DNA from: Chondrilla cf. caribensis
Taxonomy: Eukaryota; Porifera; Demospongiae; Chondrillida; Chondrillidae
Assembly: GCA_964020155.1 (NCBI GenBank)
Contig: OZ026563.1
Location: 942,824 to 1,006,823, forward strand
Direction: 5' to 3'
DNA length: 64,000 nucleotides
The translations under genes were made by a program, and so were the position numbers. The notes beneath the pieces are model-generated. The model did no database searches and was not told where the DNA came from. It saw only the letters and a program-made list of their open reading frames with translations. Below are positions 37,501-55,302 of this stretch, in pieces. Position 1 is the first letter of the stretch. Each line of letters begins with the position of its first letter.

Positions 37501-40500
37501 TGCACAGGACCTGGTGTATGCTACAGCAACAGGCTGGTTATGGTGGTATGATGCTGTGGTCACTCTCCCAACAAGTCATGTTGATGACCACTCTGGTTAC
37601 ACACATGCACAGGACCTGGTTTATGCTACAGCAACAGGCTGGTTATGGTGGTATGATGCTGTGGTCACTCTCCCAACAAGTCATGTTGATGACCACTCTG
37701 GTTGTACACATGCACAGGACCTGGTTTATCCTACAGCAACAGGCTGGTTATGGTGGTATGATGCTGTGGTCACTCTCCCAACAAGTCATGTTGATGACCA
37801 CTCTGGTTACACACATGCACAGGACCTGGTGTATGCTACAGCAACAGGCTGGTTATGGTGGTATGATGCTGAGAAGCCAAGGACAACAATACAGAAACAT
37901 GTATGACTTCGAGGTGCACTGTGCTGCCGTTATGTCACATTCGGTTGCTTGAACTTACAACTCAGATCAAAACACACCATCATTGATAATTTCATCCACC
38001 TCAAGTGATATTCTGGTACAATGAAATAATAGAATGCCAAGCTAGGGTGGTTGTACTAACTTGCCATGTGCATAGGTACGGTAGGATGTACGTACATCAT
38101 AGTGCACGTGTGTGAGAGTACAATGGGACCTCTACTTGTGTATACATACATTAGGACCTCCACTATAGTGTGCACACATTAGGACCTCTACTTGTGTATA
38201 CATACATTAGGACCTCCACTATAGTGTGCACACATTAGGATCTCTATTTGTGTGTGTGTATACATTAGGACATCTACTATAGTGTGCACACATTAGGATC
38301 TCTATTTGTGTGTGTGTATACATTAGGACATCTACTATAGTGTGCACACATTAGGATCTCTATTTGTGTGCGTGTATACATTAGGACATCTACTATAGTG
38401 TGAGCACATTAGGATTGCTATTTGCGTTTGTGTATACATTAGGACATCTGCTATGGTGTGCAAACATTAGGATATCTACGTATATGTGTTTGAGTATGCA
38501 GCAAGGCCTCTACTTGTGTGTGTGTGTACACTGTAGACCCTCTGGAAGTGTTTGTGTTTACAGTAAGACAAATGTCACAAGATATGAGGAGAAAATCATT
38601 ACAAATGGAATGTGACCAGAGGAATCTAGAACAACACTCCACACCAGCCCATATTATAGCTTATCACAACACAAATTCCTGTTGTTGTTTGCAATTATGA
38701 TTTCATTTCATGGCCATTATTGAAAATCACGATTGTGGCCTTGAACTAAACTGATAACCAAACAATGATAAAATGATATACACACATCAATGGTATTCTA
38801 CTTCAGTAACTAAATTATTACTCTGTCTCTTAATCACTTATTATAAATATATATTGTGATAATATAATAATAATATACACACTATAACACTATAGCCATT
38901 ATGATACTTATCAAATAACATCATAACATTTGGTGAAGTGGTAATTGAAAAATTTTCCATTGATAGTGTAATTAGATTAATAGCAACGTGTGCTCAGCGG
39001 TATTGAATTACAGGGCAAATCCTATCAAGAACTCCAATGTGTGGTGGGGCCTTGGGTGTTGAGGATCATGGCTTTCTATCTACAACACATGCAATATGTG
39101 GTCAAATGGTGAGACATCCAAGTAAATATGACATGGCTTTCTATCCACAACACATGCAAGATGTGGTCAAATGGTGAGACATCCAAGTAAATATGACATG
39201 GCTTTCTATCCACAACACATGCAAGATGTGGTCAAATGGTGAGACATCCAAGTAAATATGACATGGCTTTCTATCTACAACACATGCAAGATGTGGTCAA
39301 ATGGTGAGACATCCAAGTAAATATGACATAATTACCTAAGGGTGCTCTATGTTAACTTGATAGAATAGTTGATTAATAACTACAGAGGCTGTTTTTATGA
39401 TCTTGGTTTGATGGTGGGATGTCCAGAAAAGCTCATAACCGAATACACCCCAACTTGCTTTGCACTTTGAAGGACACAACAACTCTGTACTTCAATATCA
39501 GATGTGTTTTCTGTCAGCACTGGTTGACATAGCGTAAATGAGCTAAGAAATAAGTGATGTGCAAGTATTCACAGAGGTAGGTACTAACCATGGTACTTAC
39601 TAACAGCAAGTTGTACTGTATAGCATGTTTCTGTGTGTCTCAATCTTGAGGATCTTAATGTGAGACATTGTGTACTTGAGCTAGGGACCACTGAAGTATA
39701 GACCAGGATGATTACTAAACCAATTACACTTACTCCCAAATTGTAATTTCACCACCGCCTGCATGCATGCATGGTTCCAAATGTTAGTAGATCAAGTACA
39801 GTATGATAGAATACACCTGCAGTATGCCATCCATGGTCAATATCTTCAAGAGATCAATCATGATGATGCTATAGCTCACTCTAAACAGAAGGAGTTACTA
39901 CCAGAAGCACCAAAAATTATGGATAACTTAAGTGAATACATAGTGAGAGTTGCTGTAGCAGAAATATGGGGACTGGAGCTATAGGAGCTATTAGCATACA
40001 AAGTAACAGGCTCAAGTTGGTATTAGGTAACTGGATGATAGCACAGTCAACTTAGTAGCTTGAAGGGCACACTAAATCTGTACTTCTTATCAGAGGTACT
40101 TGCTATCAGTACTGGTTGACATGGTGTACATGAGCTAGGGACTGAGTGAAGTGTATACTCACTAACCAGGAGTGCATACTAACCCAGGTACTATATACTA
40201 AGCAAGTTGTTCAGTACATGCTCCTGGTTGATATATATACACCTCACTTGATTCTTATCATAGCAATACAACGTGTCAACCAGCTATAGCACGTATACCA
40301 CTGATAATAAGTACATAAAGTCCAACCTGCTTAGTAAGAACCTTGAAGGGCACACCAAATCTGTACTTCTTATCAGAGGTACTTACTACCAGTACTGAAT
40401 GACACAGTGTACATGAGCTAGGGTACTCACTAAGCACGATGCACTGTGTAAGTGAGCTAGGAGTGTAATACATGCCATAACAACCTGATTGCTTGCTAAC

Positions 40501-41519
40501 TAAATCAAATTGAACAGCCTCTTTCATCATTATACAGTGCATTGACAAGTGGTCTATAGCTAGAGCCAGATAAAGATAATCTTAATTTTGTCAATCGCGC
40601 TGTGATGACAACATTAGTCAGAACAAGCCCACTCACAAATAACGTGGCTCTATGTAATTGTGTACATACAATTCAGGCTACATTACGATGACACACTCTG
40701 AAAAGTGGCATATGAAGACTACTCCGATCAGTACCATGTACTTAATGACACCCAGATTGCTTGGGTATACTAGAGTATACTAGCAATTCTGCTTGTACAA
40801 CACCGTGCACAAATGTCCACATACTGTACATATCCACCTTCTGCAAAGAGAATTATAAGCGTAAAATGTACCACAATCACCATGTGACCATCTGTTTGCA
40901 GTTTGCACGATGTTGCATATTATGATATAAATCAACCCAACCTCAGGACAATGGAGTATCAAAATTATGTCACGGTCCACTGGCGTTCTGCCTTCCCGGT
41001 GACACCAACAACACAGGGGTTAACAGCATTTTCATGCCATTGACCAAACAAGGTAGGGGTCACACCACATTCGGCCATTAATTAGCATTCAGAGTTGAAA
41101 ATATGATCCGTACGCGAAGGAGAATGGCAAAATCTCCCAAAGTGCACCCTTTACAATGACAGGTCATAAAAAGCAACATTCGGCATGCACAACAGAGATG
41201 TATACGGTCTCACAGATACTACGCGTGTAAACGGATGCTTCTTTACACACAACATCACCTTGGCTGTTTCGTTGTAGAGACGAATTATGTGGATAAGTGG
41301 CGGGAGGCCGGCGGGCTCTCCGCCGCCACACTGGGCCTCTACGACTGACAGAATTCTCTTTTCTTCGCTGTCGTCTCCAAGCGCCAGCTTACCGCCGGGA
41401 AAAGACCACTTTCCGGGAGCCTGTGAGGACTGACCACGTCTGATACTCAATACCTCCAACCCTTGTTGGCGTTCGCGACATTTGCAAATGATGGCAAACC
41501 CGATCTTAGGATCTACCAT
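31530..41519 (-). CDS. CCCH zinc-finger / repeat protein with predicted N-terminal Nudix-like domain
   Basis: Exons 41519-41259, 36985-36919, 36365-36178, 35220-34099, 32656-32483, 32069-31530; every junction has matching phase; 783 aa. Residues 1-87 resemble a Nudix fold (GKWSFPGGKLALGDDSEE) but the box positions REUXEE read LSVVEA, so catalysis is doubtful. Exon 2 supplies a strand-like GDNVLISFFELKP, and exon 3 ends with WMDLDMLIEF as in Nudix C-termini. Residues 173-330 are Pro/Ser rich. C340-x7-C348-x5-C354-x3-H358 is a CCCH zinc finger, a usual RNA-binding motif. Residues about 430-783 hold WD40-like strands (GTSGGSIVKYN, GGNSKGMLFWHIA, SSSEDGQVYFWSI). I know no family with this domain order. 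Exons 3-6 are well supported. The link to exon 1 through a 4.3-kb intron and a 67-bp exon is inferred; exon 1 could be a separate gene. Confidence 0.65.
32150..32312. repeat. Minisatellite, 51-bp unit, about 3 copies
   Basis: Unit contains ACAAAGAGGGACGATACCTC and CCCAGGGACACTCTACC, in the last intron of the CCCH gene. Confidence 0.95.
33837..34018. mobile_element. MITE-like element, family C
   Basis: Left end TACAGTCCAATTTGCTTGGT, right end CTTACTAAGCAAGTATCACT; interior has GTACTTCTTGTCGGAGGTAC and TGGTTGACACAGTGTACATG as in other copies. Confidence 0.65.
35968..36145. mobile_element. MITE-like element, family C, best copy
   Basis: Begins TACAGTAAAACTTGCTTAGT and ends ACTAAGCAAGTTTGACTGTA: a terminal inverted repeat of about 20 bp with one mismatch and TA ends, 178 bp long. 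Confidence 0.8.
36486..36652. mobile_element. MITE-like element, family C, degraded copy
   Basis: Interior CGTACTTCTTATCAGAGGTA and right end CACTCACTAAGCAAGTTG match family C; the left end is diverged. Confidence 0.6.
37470..37872. repeat. Minisatellite, 108-bp unit, 4 copies, open in two frames
   Basis: Unit contains GTCATGTTGATGACCACTCT and GGCTGGTTATGGTGGTATGA. Because 108 is a multiple of three, two plus-strand frames stay open across it. It lies in intron 1 of the CCCH gene on the other strand. Confidence 0.95.
38145..38485. repeat. Minisatellite of ATTAGGACCTCTACTTGTGT-type units
   Basis: Alternating ATTAGGACCTCTACTTGTGT and ATTAGGACCTCCACTATAGT units, about six pairs, drifting at the right end. 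In intron 1 of the CCCH gene. Confidence 0.9.
39066..39328. repeat. Minisatellite, about 68-bp unit, 4 copies
   Basis: Unit starts GGCTTTCTATCCACAACACA and ends CCAAGTAAATATGACAT. In intron 1 of the CCCH gene. Confidence 0.95.
39763..39984 (+). other. Unrecognised 73-codon open frame inside an intron
   Basis: ATG at 39763 to a stop at 39984 encodes an acidic, leucine-rich peptide (QYAIHGQYLQEINHDDAIAH) with fairly protein-like composition. I see no splice partners, promoter or family match. It lies antisense in intron 1 of the CCCH gene. It could be a decayed exon or chance. Confidence 0.2.
40048..40216. mobile_element. MITE-like element, family C, copy
   Basis: Contains CTGTACTTCTTATCAGAGGT, TACTGGTTGACATGGTGTAC and ends ACTAAGCAAGTTGTTCAGTA. 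Confidence 0.65.
40318..40455. mobile_element. MITE-like element, family C, copy
   Basis: Starts AAGTCCAACCTGCTTAGTAA, shares CTGTACTTCTTATCAGAGGT, and ends CACTAAGCACGATGCACTGT. Confidence 0.6.
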
Positions 41520-41740
41520 TGTGATCAAGAAGAAGCATGCTCCTATGTCGACATGCTCTCCAGGTACCAGTAGCGCCGACCTGTTCACTACGCGGACAGA
41601 GCTCCCTAAATATCGGCGAAATTACATCCGATTGTTTACAGGCTCACACGTCACCAAGGTACACGAGGTTGCGTGGAATATTAATTAAATTACTGCTGAA
41701 TATATTATTAAAATTGGACGGGCGGGCTACCTCAAACCGG

Positions 41741-42803
41741 TTAGTTCAAGTTCTCATGCCTGTCAGGGGGTAGTTCTACTTTCTCTCGTTCTTTCTCCTC
41801 TGTTGCTTCAAATTCCTTTTCTTGTATCACGACAACATCTCTTGCACCTTTAATTGCCCGCTCCTGGAATGCATCAAAGAAAGATAACTAGAATAAATCA
41901 ATCAGGATGATTGGCATTAGTGGAAGGCAGGGATAGAGAATAGCGTTGTTTCCTACAAGACATTACATCAACATGTAATTGAATCAATATCTTTCAATTG
42001 TCAGCTATGAGTCCCAGACCGACCACATCTACTGCAATACCAGCGTACACAGGACAACAACAACAGTCAATCCATAGTCTCAATTTACTGACAACATCTG
42101 AAGTGGAGCCTTGATAATCTGACAGTCTTCATGGAAACAAGCATATGTCAGATTAAAAAAAGCTTTTAGGGGACGCCTGTCATAGCCTCTATATTATAAT
42201 GATGGCTGTGTCTCAGAACATGGTCAGGTTATAGAGTATATCATATCATTGAGGTAGTGTTTGATTATGGTGTAGTCAAATTATGGAGGCTCTGCTATAT
42301 ACAATCCACATGTTGAGTTTTCCAAACCAGATCGTAACGGTACATCACCACTACTTAATCTCAATTCCCTGTCCACTTACAACTGGTACACAGGCGACAT
42401 CAGCTAAAGACCTACTTGACTAGTCAGTAAATACGACAAAAACATTGATGAATTACAGTTACTTCTGTTCAATGAAATTAGCACATAAAAGCCGGGAGGA
42501 GATAGTTGAATGCACTGAGCATCATAGCTATGGTTAATTTCCCATGAATTTGAATGCGAGCATACACGAGGGGTGTATGCTCACATTCCAATTCATGGGA
42601 AATTATCCATTCTGTGTCCCCCAGTTGACATGGGTACAGTCACTTTATGGGATTGTGCTTAACTGTGATTGATCTTCCTGTTTACCTATTACAAAATCAT
42701 GTCTATCACATACGATATTCAAAATAATCAACCCAGTTTCACAACAATGGCATACAATAATATCGTTATCAAATCAGTACATTAAAACTACAGTTTGTGT
42801 GTT

Positions 42804-42855
<52 letters not shown>

Positions 42856-43544
42856 TATGCGTGTGTGTGTGCATGTGCGTGTGCATGTGCGTGTGTGTGT
42901 TTGTTATCAGAGATGATACTGGAATAGTCTCCATTATCAAGTTGAATCAAGCAGACCAGAATCATAGCTGTCTGGGAAAACTCAACAATTTTGATATTCA
43001 CTTGTCTTCCTTATGATTTACATGCGTTTCTCAACTTCCGATGTCCACCCAACTCTATTCCTCGCCAATATTGACCTGCACTTTCGACACATCTCTACAG
43101 CATGCACGAATGAGGCGCGACTATTTCACAATGCACCCACTGACCCTTCAGCATATCACACATCGTCCTGCATGTGATAAACTTTATCACTAGTCACACC
43201 TCAACAGTTTTACCACAAGCACAGGCACACACACACGTACACCAGTTGAAGCATTTGAAAATAAGTTACTTTCTGTAGATCGGGCTTAGTAGTGTTCGTA
43301 GAGAAAGTGAAAAATCACTGGACTGTGAGCCAGTGAAACTGAAAGAGTGGACTCAACTCCAAAACAATGCAACTATTGGCAGCCGCGGTGACAAAATCCA
43401 CAGCATGTGCATGTTTGTATGCATCGTGAATACAATGTGTATCAAAACTACTTGCATTGTTCACACCTCACATGCAAACACACACACACACACAGAGAGA
43501 AATAGAGATAGAGAGAGAGATAGAGATAGAGAGAGAGAGAGGGA

Positions 43545-43612
<68 letters not shown>

Positions 43613-46600
43613 CACACACACACATGCATGCACACATGTCCATATGTGCACAGCTGTTCTTGTGTACATACCGGTACATCACCGTGCAGGGAACACGTAC
43701 ATGTATATCCAAACTGGCACTAACTACAGTGTGAGTCTGGACTGCTGAAGTCATCGCTTGCAGTACAGTACATGGGCATGCTGGCACATGGCAGAAATCG
43801 TACTCCACAAACCGAGACAAAAAAGAACGTGGACAAAAAGTACACCCATGACTCACCCGCTCGCCGATCACAACTTTGATTCTAGCCATTGACCGCTTCA
43901 CCTGAGGACAAAGGAACCATTGCACTGTAACCAGACGTACGCTTCATTGGCCTTGTAATTACTAGATAATTTGATCTGAAAGATCACTAACAAAAACACC
44001 AAAACGAACACAAATCATTTTTCCTTGAAAATGTTCACCTGAGCAGCCATTGATTGAAAGTGTACATGCCCATCACAGCAATAATACCAAAAGAATTACG
44101 AACAGCTTGGAAGAGATCACTAGGAAACATACACTGTGTGTACACAGTTAAACAGAACAGAAAAATGAATATTCTTGAGAGGGATTCAGGAACTATATGT
44201 ACAGTAGAACCTCGTTAAGACAAACCCCCTGAAGACAAATTCCTGCTTAACACAAACCAAATTTGGAGCACTATTCTGTTTGCTGTAGTAGTGTACATAT
44301 AGTAAGCAAATCCTGATAAGAAGAACATCTGATAACTGGAACTCTTTTAATGGGTCCCTTGTAGTTTGTCTTAATGTGTTCTACTGTACCTATACACACA
44401 GCAACATGAGGAAATGGAGACGTTTGGAGACGTTAGCTGGAGACACGCGGGCTGTAACACACCAGTGAGGTTGGGTTCTGGAGGAACAGCCAGTGTGGAT
44501 AGTTGCCTTGCCATGTTGATAGTACTACAACTACAAGCTATACTACATTTCAATTGTTTCACTACTCCCTGGCAACACAAGTGTGATTCTACAAATTTAC
44601 AATGTATCAACGCTATTGTTGTTCATTACTTCCTTGTCCTGTAGTTGCAGAGTGTGTACATGTACAGGATACACTGAGTGGCATTTTGCCCTAGGCTGGA
44701 ATCAGCATCATGCTGCAATCATTTGTTAGTTGCATCCAGTGGAACTCTTTACTTCCACTTCAGGTAGTAAGCAGGTTTGAATACATACTTCAGTACAATA
44801 GGTACTGTAGCTAGTATACTAGGTCTGTATACTTGCTGTAACTAGTATACTAGGCCTGTATACTAGTTGTAGCTAGTATACTAGGTTTGTATCCTGACTG
44901 TAGGTATGTATACTAGGTCTGTAAAGTCACTGTAGCTAGTGTACCAGGTTTGTATAAAATTTTGTATAGAACCACCATACACTAACAAGAGTGTTGGATT
45001 ATCAAGCTTCCACTGTATACAGAACCACCATACACTAACAAGAGTGTTGGATTATCAAGCTTCCACTGTATACAGAACCACCATACACTAACAAGAGTGT
45101 TGGATTATCAAGGTTCCACTGTATACAGAACCACCCTACAGTGACAAGAGTGTCGGATTATCAAGGTTCCACTGTATACAGAACCACCATACACTGACAA
45201 GAGTGTCGGATTATCAAGGTCCCACCATATACAGAACCACCATACACTAAGGAGAGTGTCAGATTATCAAGGTTCCACCATATACAGAACCACCATACAC
45301 TAAGGAGAGTGTCAGATTATCAAGGTTTCACTGTGGTGACACAAAGCAAATATCCCTCAGGAGGTCAACCTGTCACGAATGTGATGAGATAAACAATCGC
45401 TCGATAGTCCAAAACAGCAGATCCAAGGACTGACTTAACTAGGTAATTAAACAACTCCATTATTGGTTATCAAGACTAGATTAAACTAGTCAATTGGTAA
45501 AAAACTTGATTATTGGATATTGCCTGTGTGCCATTTAATTACAGTCACTCAATTTAAAATTGAAATTAATCAGTTTACGCCTCCAGAGGTACAGGGAAGG
45601 ATGTCGCAAAGTGAACAGGAAAAAGAATACGCATTGTCCCATGCAGCAGAATCGTATCTGTCGTGTGTTCAATACACACAAGTTCGTATGTACATGCAAA
45701 GGCTTGATACATTTCCATTCACAGCAGACAAAATGTGGTAAGGTTAAAATAGATCCATCAATCCTATCAAATCAACACATGAACGTGTGCTTAACAACTT
45801 AGCATGGAAATGACTCAGAAGAAGAATGCTGGCACAGTGCAAAACTGTGAAATATCCCAAAATCTGCCTTTGTCCCTTCAAAAAGGCCAGTGACTTTTTG
45901 AAATGGGTGAAAATTCAGGACCTTGGGCTCCATAGGGAGGGGCTGTGTGAACCCGCCCACTGCTATGTTTTGACCATACCAGCTACATGGTGTACACTCA
46001 CTTTCCAAAGCCGTTCTGGAGTCGGCATGATAAAGCCTCTCCGATTTGCTTCATGACGCATGGTTAATAGCATGTTGCGTTCCTTCAGTAATACATACCT
46101 GCAGTGAGACATGGCAATGAATACAATTATAGTGCACCATAACTATGAATACAATTATAGTACAGCATGGCTATGAATGCAATTATAGTTCAATGAATAA
46201 TATTATTATGATTCTGATAGATGAATGCTGAGTTGGTTCATGTAGGAAGCACAAATTCTTCCTACATATCATGTAGACGCAGTACGTGCAGAACAAACCA
46301 CACATGTACATGAGACTCAGACAGTGCTGGTACACCAGTGAGCATCTCATTTGGAAGCACAAATACTTCCTACATATCATGTAGACGCAGTACGTGCAGA
46401 ACAAACCACACATGTACACATTACATGAGACACAGACAGTGCTGGTACACTAGTGAGCATCTCACAGGACATCAGATTGGTCTGCAACGAGAACTATCGT
46501 AAGATACAGATGGATGGGGCACAATGAAACCTCCTGTAGTTCCTTTTTCAGTATCTAAGAGGAAGTGACTAGTAACTTAGAACCAATTAGTAACTAAGTG

Positions 46601-46876
46601 GAAGTGACTAGTAACTAAGGGGAATCAATTAGTAACAGGACTAGTCTGTATGTACCTAGAAGTGGTCCCTTACCTTGTCCGTAGGAACATCTCAACATGG
46701 ATTGGTGTAAATGGATGTGTAACATACACTGATCTCTGTAAACCAACACTGCTACTGTGTTCTTTGATTGTGACTTGATACATTCCAAATCACACCATGT
46801 ATGAGTTGCAAATAGCCAATTGTCTCCTCGATATCTATGTAATTAGCCACACCATGGCCAAGGTAGGGTGGAATGA

Positions 46877-46915
<39 letters not shown>

Positions 46916-47033
46916 CATGCGTGCGTGTGTGCATGCGTGTGTGCGTGTGTGTGTGTGTGTGTGTGTGCACGTGTGTGTGTGTGTGTGTGTTTGTGTGTGT
47001 GTATGTGTGTGTGTGTGTGTGTGTGTGGTGTAC

Positions 47034-47072
<39 letters not shown>

Positions 47073-47077
47073 TGTAC

Positions 47078-47163
<86 letters not shown>

Positions 47164-47785
47164 CGCATGTGTGTGTGCGTGTGTGTGTGTACATGTGTGT
47201 ATATGTGTGTGCGTGAATATGAGGAATAAGACGAAATGTCACTATGCTGTACACAGCCAGGTGTAGGCAGTGGTAGAATCAAAGCATTCCTCAGGATCCA
47301 ATAGTGCACCAACCAAGGAATGTGACCTCTGAAACTTGACACCTTCAAAGAAACAACGACCCACTACAGCACAACAAACAATGGATGTGTACCATAATTG
47401 GCACCAATACTACCTGATCTGATACATGTAATGCGTGACTACATGTACGCATGCACCATTGAACACAAGACAACACAAAACGAATGAGAGGACATTCTGG
47501 GGGATTTGTCCTGTGGATTGTCTCTGGTATGTAACACTTTCTCAACACAGTCCTTCTTACAAAACTGTCTTCTTGTGTGATGTGGCTGGTCATACTTGGG
47601 TACCAGTGGAGTTGTAGTTCATATAAGAACAGTCATTTTGTACCAGTAGTCAGGGCTAGGGAGGCTGGTTACTACAGTAAAGTGCATATATGTATGTACA
47701 AGAATAGCTCCAGATGTACAGAGCAATAGACTATTCCATGAAACTAGTAGTTACTGAATAAATACTAGACTCTGCAAACTTAGTA

Positions 47786-47859
<74 letters not shown>

Positions 47860-49130
47860 TGTGTGCGTGTCTTAGTTTATGTGTGTGCATGTAGGTGTTT
47901 GTGCGTGCATGTGCAACCGTGGGTATAGTCGCATACGTGAATGCACACAGTTGTGTACATATGTCACACCAATACATGCCTGATTACATTCTAATTGGTC
48001 CCCTACATTCACACTGACTTATGACAAAGCAGCCACTTGTGATGATCATTTTGCACAAATAGTCACGTTTCTAACAAGTTGTACCACCCATTTAAACGCA
48101 CACACTAATTTAAAACTCATTCGAAATAATACAATTCTGGTGACAATAACCTTATTAGGTGCGAACACAACCTTAACAAGTCACGGAGCGGCTGACATTG
48201 AGACTAATCAGGATTAGAGGACCATTACACCTGTCAGTGTCATGGGATCTCTGTCGGTTTGGGATGATGACAGCGACAGCTAATGTTATGAATCGAAAAC
48301 TGCCTTTGAAGACCGAATGACATGTTTGTTACTTGACATATTAGCTGAGCCACATGAAAACGTTTACTGAATGAGAGAGAATTCCCAATCATTTCACCCA
48401 ATTGTACACACATACAAACACACGTGCATGTGCACACAACCACAAGCAAGTATACAAGAATATCTGAAACAGACCACGAATTATGTTTACAATTCAACAC
48501 TTATATTGTACTTTTTGAGGCTGCTGTGGTAGGATAAAAATCATTTCTGAAACTTTAATTCGTGAAACTTGTGCATACCACAATCAGTGTGCACGCGCGC
48601 GTGTGTGTGTGTGCGCGCGCGTGTGTGTGTGTGTGTGTGTGTTTGTGTGTGTGTGCGTGTGTGTGTGTTTGTGTGTGTGTGTACATGTAGTAAGGTGATA
48701 TCTATAATAAACTAAAATTACACTGGTCAATATATATTACAATTATTATAGTTTGTTTGGGAAAATAATCATGATTTGCACCGGGTAATATGACGCAGGT
48801 ATTAATTATAATTGTAATATATAATTATTGCATTTAATGGAATTGTTAATGTAGTTAATAGATACAAGGCTATAGTGATCACGGATCTTACCACAATTTA
48901 TGCAAGTCTTCGTTACTCTTCAACCTCAATTCCCTAGCTCGCCAAGAACGACCGATTTTATCCGAGTCTTCAAGGACGTCTTCTTCTTTAGGGAAAAACT
49001 CCTCTAGACCATATCGCGGCGCAGACGTCGATATCCCATTGACCAACGGCGAGAACCACAGACTTCTACAGAACGCGGACGATACACCAGCAACTCGCGA
49101 TCCGATCATTGCAAGCAAACTGGACGCCAT
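41741..49130 (-). CDS. MRPL47: Mitochondrial large-subunit ribosomal protein uL29m
   Basis: Mitochondrial ribosome component of the L29 family. Exons 49130-48892, 46098-46002, 43901-43857, 41863-41741; phases agree; 167 aa (human about 250). The N-terminus is a likely presequence ([15 protein letters not shown]). Family motifs: GLEEFF, then [20 protein letters not shown] and [19 protein letters not shown] with PTPERLWK, equivalent to human [31 protein letters not shown] and SPERLDK. Exons 3-4 give [19 protein letters not shown], the conserved L47 helix, then an acidic tail. The human C-terminal extension (WHKFKQWVIPWHLNKRY) is absent. The 2-3-kb introns contain most of the local repeats. The start is the second in-frame ATG (49130), chosen because the presequence begins there; an alternative start lies upstream at 49157. 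Confidence 0.9.
42536..42604. repeat. Long hairpin: 32-bp inverted arms with 5-base loop
   Basis: Left arm starts AATTTCCCATGAATTTGAAT and the right arm ends ATTCATGGGAAATT. Only two mismatches over 32 bp around a GAGGG centre. In MRPL47 intron 3. Confidence 0.9.
42795..42902. repeat. (TG)n microsatellite
   Basis: TG tract with CATGTGCG interruptions, MRPL47 intron 3. Confidence 0.95.
43480..43612. repeat. (CA)n-(GA)n compound microsatellite
   Basis: CA followed by about 110 bp of GA with GATA and GGGA variants, MRPL47 intron 3. It produces Arg-Glu and Leu-Ser shadow frames. Confidence 0.95.
44200..44388. mobile_element. MITE-like element, family D (CAGTAGAACCTCGTTAAGAC ends)
   Basis: Begins TACAGTAGAACCTCGTTAAG and ends CTTAATGTGTTCTACTGTA, an inverted repeat with TA ends, 189 bp. 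In MRPL47 intron 2. The interior TTGCTGTAGTAGTGTAC is shared with 16970-16990. Confidence 0.75.
44975..45335. repeat. Minisatellite, about 57-bp unit, 6 copies
   Basis: Unit contains CAGAACCACCATACACTAAC and GTTGGATTATCAAGCTTCCA. Preceded at 44795-44955 by a looser TAGCTAGTATACTAGG repeat. MRPL47 intron 2. Confidence 0.95.
46238..46465. repeat. Tandem duplication, about 118 bp x 2
   Basis: Two near-identical copies containing GGAAGCACAAATTCTTCCTA and CAGACAGTGCTGGTACAC, in MRPL47 intron 1. Confidence 0.9.
46873..47218. repeat. Large (TG)n microsatellite with two GTGTACGG interruptions
   Basis: About 345 bp, the longest tract in the window. TGGTGTACGGTG occurs twice about 45 bases apart, indicating internal duplication. 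MRPL47 intron 1. Confidence 0.95.
47789..47860. repeat. (TG)n microsatellite
   Basis: TG tract ending in GCGCGCATG, MRPL47 intron 1. Confidence 0.95.
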
Positions 49131-49373
49131 CTTTATTTTAAGCCTTACACTGAGCAAAATGGAGCTTATTAAAGTGTCTTCTTGCGTACACTATCATACA
49201 TAAACAAATATTCAGCATACATACGTGCTATATACAGAGTTACAGGCTATACATATACAGGATAAGTGTGAAAAAATACTACATGGGGTTTACTGTTAGT
49301 GCAAGCATTAAGTCAAAGTAGGTACAGAGAAGAGAGGCTACATCTAAGAGCTGTCCGTGAAGGTGCAGGTTCA

Positions 49374-55302
<5,929 letters not shown>

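Noticed and set aside
41151..41588. Stand-alone 146-codon Nudix frame starting at 41588
   Set aside because: Its start would be GTG; ATG at 41519 is better, and the donor at 41258 links in phase to downstream exons. A stand-alone gene remains possible and is noted in the entry.
43333..43734. Open frame with Arg-Glu repeats
   Set aside because: Produced by a (GA)n tract in an MRPL47 intron; no splice context.
46797..47348. Long open frames of Cys-Val or Thr-His repeats
   Set aside because: They are translations of (TG)n/(CA)n microsatellites, present on both strands; the same applies at 831, 4867, 7374, 11659, 17397, 25533, 29010, 49488 and 53971.
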